Positions 1 to 7,826 of a stretch of DNA of 40,002 nucleotides are shown here, in pieces. The stretch lies in the NCBI GenBank assembly GCA_028715905.1, contig JAQUQV010000023.1, positions 1-40,002 on the forward strand. Direction: 5' to 3'. Source of the DNA: Kiritimatiellia bacterium. GTDB lineage: Bacteria; Verrucomicrobiota; Kiritimatiellia; JAAZAB01. The notes under the pieces were generated by a model, which made no database searches, was not told the DNA's origin, and was given only the letters and a program-made list of their open reading frames with translations. Numbering within the stretch: position 1 is the stretch's first letter; each line of letters starts with the position of its first letter. The position numbers were made by a program, and so were the translations under genes.

Positions 1-1027
1 CGTATACGCCCGGCTCAAATTCCAGGTAGAGCCAGTCCTTGTAAATCTGGCGGCGGTAACGGATGGAAAACCAGGCCCTTTCAATGAAATTGTCGGGATG
101 ATCGTAACCATTGGCATCATAATCGTAAGGGTGGCTACGGGTCGTTATTTCAAACAAGGGCGAGACCGCGTCCCAGTCGGTCCGCAGCCAATGAAGGGAA
201 AAATCCTGCACAAAATAGATGCCCGCCTCGCTCTCCAGCCAGGAGGCCTCGGTGTATGATTTGAGCCAGAGCCGCGGCACCAGTTCCCGCTGGATTTCAA
301 ACGGCGACTTGGCGCCGAACCCGTCGTCCCGCTCCCACGAAATCTGCCCCGTCAAGCGGGGAGTCCATGGCCCCCATGGACTGCTCCAACTGGCGTTGGC
401 GCGCACGTAAGGAATGACATTTGGAAAACTGAATCCGACATCCAGATGCCGGCTTATATTAGTGGAAACAATATCAACGAAGCGCATGCCGACCTGGGTG
501 CGGTTGTCGGTCCGGTCGCGGCGGTCGTTGAAATCCCGCTCGCCGGCCGGCATGGTTTCATTGCTGAAACGGTCCAGAATAATCTGGTAACGGCGCTGGG
601 TGTAGGGAATGGCCAGCCGCAGTTTGCAAGCGGGGTGAAAACTGAATTCTTCATCCATGTACTGCGTCGTCAGGGACAGTCGCAACCGGCTGACGTCGCT
701 TTCTTCCAACGCCAGATCATTGGCGCTCAGCCAGCGGTCGGTCTTTTTGGCGTAAAGGATGAAATTCCGGTTGATATATTCGTGAGTGTGATCAGCCCAG
801 CGTTTTATTTTTTTGCCGGCCGTCTGGCCGGATTGTTCCGTTGCGGCCGGCGGCCGATTTGTGCCGGCATATTCAACAACGGCGGCAGGCGGCGGGCCGT
901 TCGTTGCCGCCGGCGGCTTGCCGGGCTCGGGCAACATTTCGGAGGATGCCAAAGTCGCCAGCATCAGGCATTCCGACACGAGCAACAACTTTATTCCCGG
1001 GATAAACAATGCGCCGCCTTTACTCAT
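1..1027 (-). CDS. Putative outer-membrane beta-barrel protein, 3' end cut by window edge
   Basis: Reading the minus strand from the ATG at 1027-1025 gives an uninterrupted frame of 342 codons that runs off the left edge, so the C-terminus is missing. Residues 1-30 look like a signal peptide: a Lys near the start, then a hydrophobic stretch (FIPGIKLLLVSECLMLATLA). A Pro/Ala-rich linker follows to about residue 70. The rest is rich in alternating aromatic and polar strands (for example FSFHPACKLRLAIPY, RAWFSIRYRRQIYKDWLYLE), the look of a transmembrane beta barrel. I recognise no family. The gene diverges from mlaE with about 100 bp between the starts, so an envelope role is plausible. The Shine-Dalgarno match (GGCAG) is weak. 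A plus-strand frame over 446-1051 is a composition shadow. Confidence 0.6.
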   Translation of the reverse strand, partial: MSKGGALFIPGIKLLLVSECLMLATLASSEMLPEPGKPPAATNGPPPAAVVEYAGTNRPPAATEQSGQTAGKKIKRWADHTHEYINRNFILYAKKTDRWLSANDLALEESDVSRLRLSLTTQYMDEEFSFHPACKLRLAIPYTQRRYQIILDRFSNETMPAGERDFNDRRDRTDNRTQVGMRFVDIVSTNISRHLDVGFSFPNVIPYVRANASWSSPWGPWTPRLTGQISWERDDGFGAKSPFEIQRELVPRLWLKSYTEASWLESEAGIYFVQDFSLHWLRTDWDAVSPLFEITTRSHPYDYDANGYDHPDNFIERAWFSIRYRRQIYKDWLYLEFEPGVY

Positions 1028-1131
1028 AAGCTGCCAGATTTAAGCAGGTAACGGCAAAGCTTTTCAACCACAAAATATTCCTCGCCACAAAAAACTTGAA
1101 TGCAGGCCGGCGAAACGATATTTTGAACGAA

Positions 1132-2262
1132 ATGTCTTCCGGAAAAATAGACTTTGACTATTCCCTGCCGAAGACGCTGCGCATCAAATTAAGCGGGGAT
1201 TGGCAGATTGCCGCGGGAATCCCGGCGGTTGACGATGCCGCCGCGCAAATAGCGGCGCACGCCGGACTGGAAAAAAATGTTTTTGAAATTTCCGAACCGT
1301 TCCGATGGGACAGCGCTTTTCTTGTTTTCCTGATCCAACTGCACAAAGAATGCCGGCGCAAAAATATCTATATCGCGCCGGAAGGGCTGCCGCCGAAAGC
1401 CCGGAAACTTTTCGCGCTTGTTTCGCCGGCGGTTGACAACGCGGTTCTGCCGCGCCAGGCCGGCAATAAATCGTTTTTTGAAACGGCCGGGAGCAGGATA
1501 ACACGGATTTATTCCGGCATCCGCCTCCAGCTTGATTTCCTAGGAGAAATTGTGCTTGCTTTCGGCCGCCTGTTCGCGGGAAAAGCTTCTTTCCGGCGGG
1601 ATGATTTTTTGTGCATCCTGCAGAAATGCGGCGTTGACGCCCTCCTGCTTGTTTCGCTGATCAGCGTGCTGGTCGGCATGATTTTCGCCTTTGTGGGCGC
1701 GATCCAGCTTAAAATGTTCGGGGCGCAGATTTTCGTCGCGCACATCGTCGGCATCGCCATGGTGCGCGTGATGGGGGCGATCATGGCCGGCATTCTTATG
1801 GCGGGACGCACCGGGGCTTCCTTCGCGGCGGAACTGGGCATCATGCAGACCAACGAAGAAATAGACGCGCTCAAAACCCTCGGCGTTGCGCCGGTTGATT
1901 TCCTGGTCGTGCCGCGCATGCTGGCCTTGATCATCATGCTGCCCCTCTTGACGGTTTACGCGGACATCATGGGCATCCTGGGCGGCCTGATAATCGGCGT
2001 GGGCATGCTTGACATCAGCGCCCTGGAATATTGGCACCATACCCAGATGGCCGTCAAACTTAACAACATCTGGGTGGGACTGGTCAACAGCCTGGCCTTT
2101 GGCATAATCATTGCAATCGCCGGATGTTATCACGGGATGCAATGCGAACGAAGCGCCGCCGGCGTGGGGAAAGCAACCACGGCCGCCGTGGTTTCGGCCA
2201 TTACCGGCATTGTGATCGCAACCGCCATCATCACTTTTATCTGCCAGATTCTGGAGGTGTAA
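1132..2262 (+). CDS. mlaE: MlaE-family ABC lipid transporter permease with N-terminal STAS-like domain
   Basis: This is the inner-membrane permease of an MCE/Mla system, which moves phospholipids between the inner and outer membranes. From the ATG at 1132 it is 376 residues; a TTG at 1096 in the same frame would add 12. Neither start has a strong Shine-Dalgarno sequence. The first 100 or so residues are soluble and resemble a STAS domain, the fold of MlaB, here fused to the permease. The permease domain follows with about five membrane segments and the MlaE hallmark region: an RVMGAIMAGILMAGRTG stretch, then a Glu/Asp-rich cytoplasmic loop (TNEEIDALKTLGV) that contacts the ATPase. It is the first gene of mlaE-mlaF-mlaD; its stop is 1 bp from the mlaF start. 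No mlaC or mlaA is in the window. Confidence 0.9.
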   Translation: MSSGKIDFDYSLPKTLRIKLSGDWQIAAGIPAVDDAAAQIAAHAGLEKNVFEISEPFRWDSAFLVFLIQLHKECRRKNIYIAPEGLPPKARKLFALVSPAVDNAVLPRQAGNKSFFETAGSRITRIYSGIRLQLDFLGEIVLAFGRLFAGKASFRRDDFLCILQKCGVDALLLVSLISVLVGMIFAFVGAIQLKMFGAQIFVAHIVGIAMVRVMGAIMAGILMAGRTGASFAAELGIMQTNEEIDALKTLGVAPVDFLVVPRMLALIIMLPLLTVYADIMGILGGLIIGVGMLDISALEYWHHTQMAVKLNNIWVGLVNSLAFGIIIAIAGCYHGMQCERSAAGVGKATTAAVVSAITGIVIATAIITFICQILEV

Positions 2263-2263
2263 C

Positions 2264-3043
2264 GTGCATTCAGACTTGCCGGCGGTTATTGAAACGCGTA
2301 ATCTTGACTTGAATTACGCGGACTATTTCGTCATGCGCAACCTCAACTTCCGGGTGCGCAAGGGCGATATTTTCATCGTCATGGGAGGAAGCGGATGCGG
2401 CAAGAGCACCCTGCTGAAAGCGCTGGTCGGCCTGCTGGCTCCCGGGAAAGGGGAAGTTTTATACGACGGCCGCAACTTCTGGGATGCGGACGAGGCGGAA
2501 CAACAGCGGATTATGCGCCGGTTCGGCGTCCTGTACCAGGGCGGAGCGCTCTGGAGCTCCCTGACGCTCCGTGAAAACATTGCTCTTCCGCTGCAGTTAT
2601 ACTCAAAACTTTCCGCCGCCGATATACGGGAAATGGCGGAATTAAAACTTGCCCTGGTGGGCTTGCGGGGTTACGGCGATTTTTATCCGGCGGAAATAAG
2701 CGGAGGAATGCGAAAAAGGGCGGGCCTGGCGCGGGCCATTGCCCTGGACCCGGACATTATTTTTTTTGACGAGCCCTCCGCCGGGCTTGACCCGGTCAGC
2801 GCCAAGATGCTGGACGACCTGATCCTGCAGCTGCGGGACACATTTGACGCCACTATCGTGGTTGTAACGCACGAGCTGGCCAGCATCTTCGCGGTGGGAA
2901 CCAACGCGGTTTTTCTTGACGGAGAAAGCAAAACCATGATTGCCGCGGGCGCGCCGCAGGAATTGCTGGCCAATTCCAAAGACCCGCGCGTTATCCGGTT
3001 TCTGACCAGAGGCGCGGAAAAAAGAGAGAGAGTTAAACAATGA
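2264..3043 (+). CDS. mlaF: MlaF-type ABC transporter ATP-binding protein
   Basis: This 259-residue ATPase subunit powers the MCE lipid transporter at the cytoplasmic face. The start is GTG at 2264, preceded by a good ribosome-binding site (GGAGGT, about 7 nt upstream) inside the end of mlaE. It has a Walker A motif (GGSGCGKST), a Q-loop region around the YQGG stretch, an ABC signature variant (ISGGMRKR, the usual form in Mla ATPases), a Walker B motif (DIIFFDEPSAGLDP) and a switch His (VVTHE). Length is normal for the family. The stop overlaps the mlaD start by 4 bp (ATGA), implying translational coupling. Confidence 0.93.
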   Translation: MHSDLPAVIETRNLDLNYADYFVMRNLNFRVRKGDIFIVMGGSGCGKSTLLKALVGLLAPGKGEVLYDGRNFWDADEAEQQRIMRRFGVLYQGGALWSSLTLRENIALPLQLYSKLSAADIREMAELKLALVGLRGYGDFYPAEISGGMRKRAGLARAIALDPDIIFFDEPSAGLDPVSAKMLDDLILQLRDTFDATIVVVTHELASIFAVGTNAVFLDGESKTMIAAGAPQELLANSKDPRVIRFLTRGAEKRERVKQ

Positions 3044-3735
3044 GTAAAAAAGCGAATAAAACGGCCATCGGCGCATTCGCCGTGGGGGCATTGGCGCTGC
3101 TGGTGGCGGGCATCGCGGTTTTCGGATCGGGCTTGTTGTTCAAGAAATCGGATAAATATGTCCTCTTCTTTGATGGATCCGCCAAAGGCCTCTCCACCGG
3201 CGCGCCGGTCGTTTTCCAGGGGGTTAAAATCGGCCAGGTCAAGGAGGTCAATTTGCTTTACAACGCCAAATCCGAAACCGTCCACATTGCCGTGGTTATT
3301 GAAGTGGAATTATCCCGCGTCAATGGGACGCCCGAGCACGTGGGCTATCCCGATTATAACCACCTGATCAGCCACGGCTTGCGGGCGCGGCTTGAAATAC
3401 AGAGTTTTGTCACGGGGCAGCTCATGGTTGCGCTTGATTTTTATCCCGACACGCAGCCGAAACTTCTGGGAATCGTTGAACAATATCCCGAACTGCCCAC
3501 CCTGCCCGCGGCGCCGGGCATTGCCGGAATGCTGGACGCGATCCCGATCAAGCAAATCTCCAGAAACCTGCAGGAAGCCACGGCGGGAATCAACAAAATG
3601 TTAAATGCGGAATGGACATGCCGGCTGGATGACGCGCTCAAGGAAATAACCCTCTCAGCGCGCGCCGTCCGGCTTTTCATGGAATACCTTGAACAGCATC
3701 CCGAAGCGCTGCTGAAAGGAAAAACCGTTCCCTAG
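3040..3735 (+). CDS. mlaD: MCE-domain lipid-binding protein (MlaD family)
   Basis: This 231-residue protein is the membrane-anchored, substrate-binding MCE component that forms a ring on the MlaE-MlaF core. A short cytoplasmic Lys-rich start is followed by one membrane helix at about residues 8-32 (GAFAVGALALLVAGIAVFGSG). The MCE domain covers roughly residues 38-125 and shows the characteristic pattern of a hydrophobic strand, then FDGSAKGLSTGAPVVFQG and VKIGQV. The C-terminal third is probably a helical needle or tether. It overlaps mlaF by 4 bp. The operon ends here, facing gpmI; no T-run terminator is visible in the 50 bp between them. Confidence 0.9.
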   Translation: MSKKANKTAIGAFAVGALALLVAGIAVFGSGLLFKKSDKYVLFFDGSAKGLSTGAPVVFQGVKIGQVKEVNLLYNAKSETVHIAVVIEVELSRVNGTPEHVGYPDYNHLISHGLRARLEIQSFVTGQLMVALDFYPDTQPKLLGIVEQYPELPTLPAAPGIAGMLDAIPIKQISRNLQEATAGINKMLNAEWTCRLDDALKEITLSARAVRLFMEYLEQHPEALLKGKTVP

Positions 3736-3785
3736 TGATGGCCGGAACCGCGCGGGCATAGGGCCGCGCACCCGGCCCGCCTAGC

Positions 3786-5441
3786 CTATTCAATTTCCAC
3801 GATACTCTTATCGTAATCTTCCGGCGGATTGAACCCGAGCAGTTGCATGCAGGTTGCCGCCAGGGAGCTTATGCCCATATTGTCGTTTCCCGCGAGCCGG
3901 ATGCGGCCGGCGTCGGCCGGCGCATAGATATAGACCGGGACCGGATTGAGAGAATGGCTCGTCTTGGCCTTGATTTTGCCGGTCAGCGGGTCGGTTTTTA
4001 CCGCGCCGTTTTTTTTATCATGCTCAAACATATCATCCGCATTGCCGTGATCGGCGGATAAAACCAAGATGCCTTTCGCGGCATGGACAGCCGCCATGAG
4101 GCGCCCCACGCACAGGTCAACCGCTTCCACCGCGATTTGGGACGCTTGATAAACGCCGGTATGGCCGACCATGTCGCCGTTCGGATAATTCAATCTGATA
4201 AAACGGAATTTACCCCCCAGGATTTCCTTCACGACCCGGTCGGTTATTTCGGCGCATTTCATCCAGGGGCGCTGTTCAAACGGCACTATGTCGGACAATA
4301 TTTCAACATATTCCTCCAATTGGCCGTCAAACTTGCCGGAACGGTTGCCGTTGAAAAAATAGGTTACATGGCCGAATTTCTGGGTTTCGCTGACGGCCAG
4401 CTGCCTGACGCCGGAGCGGCAAAGCAGTTCGCCCATGGTGCGGCTGATAGCCGGCGGGCTCACCAGAAAATTCTTCGGAATTTTCAAGTCGCCGTCATAT
4501 TGCATCATGCCGGCGTAGCAAACCTTCGGACGCGGCGCGCGGTCAAACTTGTTGAAATCATCGTCCTCAAAAGCGCGGCTGATTTCCAGCGCGCGGTCGC
4601 CGCGGAAATTGAAATAAATGACGCTGTCGCCGTCAACAATCGGACCGAGCGGGCGGTTGTTTTCGGCAATGACGAAAGGCGGCAAATCCTGGTCAATTAC
4701 TCCCGGATTTTCCCGGCGTAACGTTTCAATGGCCTGGCGCGCCGAAGGAAACCGTCGCCCCACCCCTCTGACGTGGATATCCCAGCCAAGTTTCACCATA
4801 TTCCAGTCGGCGTTATAGCGGTCCATGGTGATGCGCATCCGCCCGCCGCCGGATGCGATACGGAAATCAACTCCGCTGGCGGCGTTCAAATCCGCCAGAA
4901 ATTTTTCAAACGGATCCACATAATCAAGGGCCGAGGTTTCCCCGACGTCGCGTCCGTCCAGCAAAGCATGCACTCTGGCCCGGCGGACGCCTTCCCTGGC
5001 GGCCTGGGCCAGCATGGCTTTGAGATGATCAAGGTGGCTGTGCACGTTGCCGTCGGAGAATAAACCGATGAAATGGAGCGCGCTCTTATGGGCCCGGCAG
5101 TTGGCGATCAGCATTTGCCATGTTTTATCCTTGAACATCAAGCCCGAAGCGATGGCCCGGTTGACCAGCTTGGCGCCCTGATCATAAATCCGGCCGCAGC
5201 CAATGGCATTATGGCCCACCTCGCTGTTGCCCATATCGCCGTCGTCCGGGAGGCCGACCGCCTTGCCGTGGGCTTTCAGCCGCGAATAAAGGCCATGCTT
5301 TGCCAGCCAGTCCATGTTAACCTTCAAGGCCGAACAAACGGCATCGCCTTCCCGGTATTTGCCGAGCCCGACGCCGTCCATGATGGCCAGCACAACCGGT
5401 CCGGCCGGACCTTTAAATTCGGTTTGTTTCAATTTTTCCAT
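3786..5441 (-). CDS. gpmI: 2,3-bisphosphoglycerate-independent phosphoglycerate mutase, long form
   Basis: It interconverts 3- and 2-phosphoglycerate in glycolysis and gluconeogenesis through a phosphoserine intermediate in the cytosol. The N-terminal metal site (MDGVGLG), the nucleophilic Ser in DMGNSEVGHNAIG and the C-terminal metal site (SADHGNADDM) are all present. At 551 residues it is longer than typical bacterial GpmI (about 510). The central stretch (LDGRDVGETSALDYVDPFE, ASGGGRMRITMDRYNADW, PIVDGDSVIYFNFRGDRA) resembles the long plant/trypanosomatid-type enzyme. I chose the ATG at 5441 over an in-frame GTG at 5447 because a GGGGT ribosome-binding site at 5448-5452 is about 7 nt from the ATG but abuts the GTG. 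It converges on mlaD and diverges from the glycosyltransferase gene. Confidence 0.93.
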   Translation of the reverse strand: MEKLKQTEFKGPAGPVVLAIMDGVGLGKYREGDAVCSALKVNMDWLAKHGLYSRLKAHGKAVGLPDDGDMGNSEVGHNAIGCGRIYDQGAKLVNRAIASGLMFKDKTWQMLIANCRAHKSALHFIGLFSDGNVHSHLDHLKAMLAQAAREGVRRARVHALLDGRDVGETSALDYVDPFEKFLADLNAASGVDFRIASGGGRMRITMDRYNADWNMVKLGWDIHVRGVGRRFPSARQAIETLRRENPGVIDQDLPPFVIAENNRPLGPIVDGDSVIYFNFRGDRALEISRAFEDDDFNKFDRAPRPKVCYAGMMQYDGDLKIPKNFLVSPPAISRTMGELLCRSGVRQLAVSETQKFGHVTYFFNGNRSGKFDGQLEEYVEILSDIVPFEQRPWMKCAEITDRVVKEILGGKFRFIRLNYPNGDMVGHTGVYQASQIAVEAVDLCVGRLMAAVHAAKGILVLSADHGNADDMFEHDKKNGAVKTDPLTGKIKAKTSHSLNPVPVYIYAPADAGRIRLAGNDNMGISSLAATCMQLLGFNPPEDYDKSIVEIE

Positions 5442-5585
5442 TTTCACACCCCGTCAATTTTACAAGGCAATGCAGAACCCCTTCCGACAACCGGCGCCGC
5501 CTCCCTTCCGCCGGTGTGGCATAAAATACCCGCGCCGGTCTCGCATGGCAAGCTTAACCTGCTATTTTCGCCCCGCAATCTGATA

Positions 5586-5613
5586 TTGACAATCGCGCGA
5601 TTTTGAACATACT
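5586..5613 (+). promoter_or_regulatory. Probable sigma-70 promoter for the glycosyltransferase gene
   Basis: There is a perfect -35 box (TTGACA, 5586-5591), a 16-bp spacer and a -10-like CATACT (5608-5613, 4 of 6 matches). Transcription would begin near 5620. That falls inside the upstream extension of the glycosyltransferase frame, which supports its later start at 5690. Confidence 0.45.
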
Positions 5614-5689
5614 GACGGAATTTTGTTTCCCAGATTGGGAAACGGCTTGGTTTTTTCCCCGGCCAGGCGATTTGCAGGAAAGGACAGGA

Positions 5690-7159
5690 TTGAATTCCAT
5701 ACTTACCATCAGCTTGCTGGCTTTTTACGCCGGGCTTCTGGTTGTGCTGACCGTTTATGCTTTCCATGCCTACCTGATGATATTTCTCTTCAATCGCCGC
5801 CGGCCGGACCATTCCTCGCCCCCCCCGCCCCCGGAAGAATGGCCGCTGGTTACCGTGCAGTTGCCGGTTTATAACGAACAATACGTGGTGGAGCGCCTCA
5901 TTAAAAACGTCTGCCGGCTTGATTATCCGCGCCATAAACTTGAAATCCAGGTTTTAGACGATTCCACCGATGAAACCCGCGCAAAGGCCGGAGCGCTCTG
6001 CGATCATTACCGCCGACAGGGAATCAATATTCATTATATTCATCGCGCCGACCGCGCGGGTTTCAAGGCCGGCGCGCTGAGAAACGGACTGCAATCCGCC
6101 GGCGGGGAATTTATCGCCATTTTTGACGCAGATTTCATGCCGCCGGAAGATTTTCTCAAAAATATGATCCCTCATTTTTCGGCGCCGGAAATCGGCGTCG
6201 TCCAGGCGCGCTGGGGCCACCTGAACGGCAATTTTTCACTGCTCACCAAAAGCCAGACCATATGCCTGGACGCGCATTTTGTGCTGGAACACGGGGCGCG
6301 CAATGCCGGCGGAATTTTCATTAATTTCAACGGAACGGCCGGCATCTGGCGCAAAGCGGCGATTTTGGGCGCCGGCAACTGGCAAGATGACACTTTAACG
6401 GAAGATATTGACATTTCCTACCGGGCGCAGCTTGCCGGCTGGAAATTCAAATACGTCAACGAGGTGGTCTGTCCGGCGGAGGTCCCGGCCGAAGTCTACG
6501 GCCTTAAGAACCAACAATACCGCTGGGCCAAGGGCGCCGTGCAGACCGCCAAGAAACTTCTGCCGGTGATCTGGAAAAACAAAACTATTTCGCCGCTGGT
6601 TAAATTTGAAGCCACCATTCACCTGACCAATCACTTCGTGTTCCCGGCTTTGCTTATGATTGCGTTGTTGTTGTTCCCCATTTTGGTGATAAAAATCAAC
6701 TGTCCCGGCACGGACGTTTTTTTCGCGGCAATTTCCTTTTTCACGATCAATGCGTTCAGTTACCCTTTATTTTACATTTACGCGCAGAAAAAGATTTACC
6801 CCGACTGGAAGCGGCGCGTTTTATTTGTGCCGATTCTCATGGCCGGCGCCATCGGACTGGCGGTGATCAACACCCAGGCGATCTTCAGCGCCTTGCTCGG
6901 CCGCAAAAGCAATTTCCACCGCACACCAAAATACAGCCTGACCAACCGTCCGGCCGATATTTCATGGAGCGGCAAGAGTTACCGGGCCAGATTCAACGCA
7001 ACGGTTTTAATTGAGCTTGCCCTTTTCCTTTATGTTTCCGCCACGCTCTATTATGCTTTCCAGGGCGTCCAGTATCTCGCCATCCCCTTCATTTTCTTCT
7101 ACTGGATGGGTTTTGCCTTCATCGGCGGTCTCTCCCTGATGCACATGGTCAGGAACTGA
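5690..7159 (+). CDS. Processive family-2 glycosyltransferase (cellulose-synthase-like), membrane-bound
   Basis: This 489-residue integral membrane enzyme should transfer sugar from a nucleotide sugar to a polysaccharide or lipid acceptor. It has an N-terminal membrane helix (about residues 3-30), a GT-A catalytic domain from about residue 50, and four or more membrane helices after residue 300. The processive GT2 signature is complete: D,D in VLDDSTDE, DAD in AIFDADFMPP, TED in DDTLTEDIDIS, and QxxRW as QQYRW. There is no PilZ domain, so it is nearer beta-glucan or ceramide-glucosyltransferase-like GT2 enzymes than BcsA; the substrate cannot be told. The start is TTG at 5690 with AGGA just upstream; an extension to 5603 would begin before the mapped promoter's start site. 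A C8-G-C5 tract at 5819-5832 encodes a proline run before the catalytic domain. Confidence 0.82.
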   Translation: MNSILTISLLAFYAGLLVVLTVYAFHAYLMIFLFNRRRPDHSSPPPPPEEWPLVTVQLPVYNEQYVVERLIKNVCRLDYPRHKLEIQVLDDSTDETRAKAGALCDHYRRQGINIHYIHRADRAGFKAGALRNGLQSAGGEFIAIFDADFMPPEDFLKNMIPHFSAPEIGVVQARWGHLNGNFSLLTKSQTICLDAHFVLEHGARNAGGIFINFNGTAGIWRKAAILGAGNWQDDTLTEDIDISYRAQLAGWKFKYVNEVVCPAEVPAEVYGLKNQQYRWAKGAVQTAKKLLPVIWKNKTISPLVKFEATIHLTNHFVFPALLMIALLLFPILVIKINCPGTDVFFAAISFFTINAFSYPLFYIYAQKKIYPDWKRRVLFVPILMAGAIGLAVINTQAIFSALLGRKSNFHRTPKYSLTNRPADISWSGKSYRARFNATVLIELALFLYVSATLYYAFQGVQYLAIPFIFFYWMGFAFIGGLSLMHMVRN

Positions 7160-7193
7160 ACCGCCGCCCGGCGGCCGCAGAATCGCCTCAAAT

Positions 7194-7754
7194 TCAAGCG
7201 GCCAGGTGGGCAACCAGAATCTTGAAGGCAATTCCGATCAATATCAGTCCGCCGGCCGTTTCCAGTTTGTTCTCAAAAATATGACCGCAGCGGTGTCCCA
7301 GCCAGACGCCGGCAAAAGAAAGCGCAAAGGTTACCGCCCCGATGATCAGCGAAGGCAGCAGAATTTTTTCCTTCAGAAACGCGAAACTTAAACCGACCGC
7401 CAGGGCATCAATGCTCGTTGCCAGCGATAAAATCACCAGCGCCCCCGTGGAAACCGGAGCAGAACATGAACTCTTTTCCCCCTTCGTGAACGACGCGTAA
7501 ATCATCCTGCCGCCCGCCGCCACAAGCAGAATAAACGCGAGCCAGTGGTCAAAGGCGGCAATAATCGCCTGCAGGGCGCTCCCCGCCGCCCAGCCGGCGA
7601 CGGGCATGGCGAACTGAAAGAAACCAAAAAAGAACGCGATCCGGAAGGCATAAAGCGGCCGCAAAGGCCGGACGGCCAAACCACAGGCCACCGCCACGGC
7701 AAAGGCATCCAGCGCCAGGCCAACGGCAATCAGAAAGACAGAAATTATGGTCAT
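7194..7754 (-). CDS. mntP: MntP-family manganese efflux pump
   Basis: This is a 186-residue six-helix membrane protein of the MntP/YebN family, which exports Mn(II) from the cytoplasm. Two repeats each carry the family motif: GLALDAFAVAVACG near the N-terminus and SLATSIDALAVGLSFAF after the middle. The Asp residues in these motifs are the metal ligands of the family. The start is the ATG at 7754, giving the usual family length; an in-frame upstream extension to 7817 adds a non-family stretch. It lies 72 bp downstream of thrC on the same strand, too close for the Mn-sensing yybP-ykoY riboswitch often found before this gene, and I see no such structure. Confidence 0.88.
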   Translation of the reverse strand: MTIISVFLIAVGLALDAFAVAVACGLAVRPLRPLYAFRIAFFFGFFQFAMPVAGWAAGSALQAIIAAFDHWLAFILLVAAGGRMIYASFTKGEKSSCSAPVSTGALVILSLATSIDALAVGLSFAFLKEKILLPSLIIGAVTFALSFAGVWLGHRCGHIFENKLETAGGLILIGIAFKILVAHLAA

Positions 7755-7826
7755 GGCGCAATTAATTCGCCCCGTTTGCCAGCCAGATTGTTCAACAAAA
7801 CATATCCCCGCAAACAAAACGCTTGT

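Noticed and set aside
446-1051. 201-codon plus-strand frame at the left edge
   Set aside because: The minus strand carries a longer uninterrupted frame with a signal peptide and barrel-like strands; this is its shadow.
7755-7826. Manganese riboswitch before mntP
   Set aside because: Only 72 bp separate it from thrC, and I see no conserved yybP-ykoY structure there.
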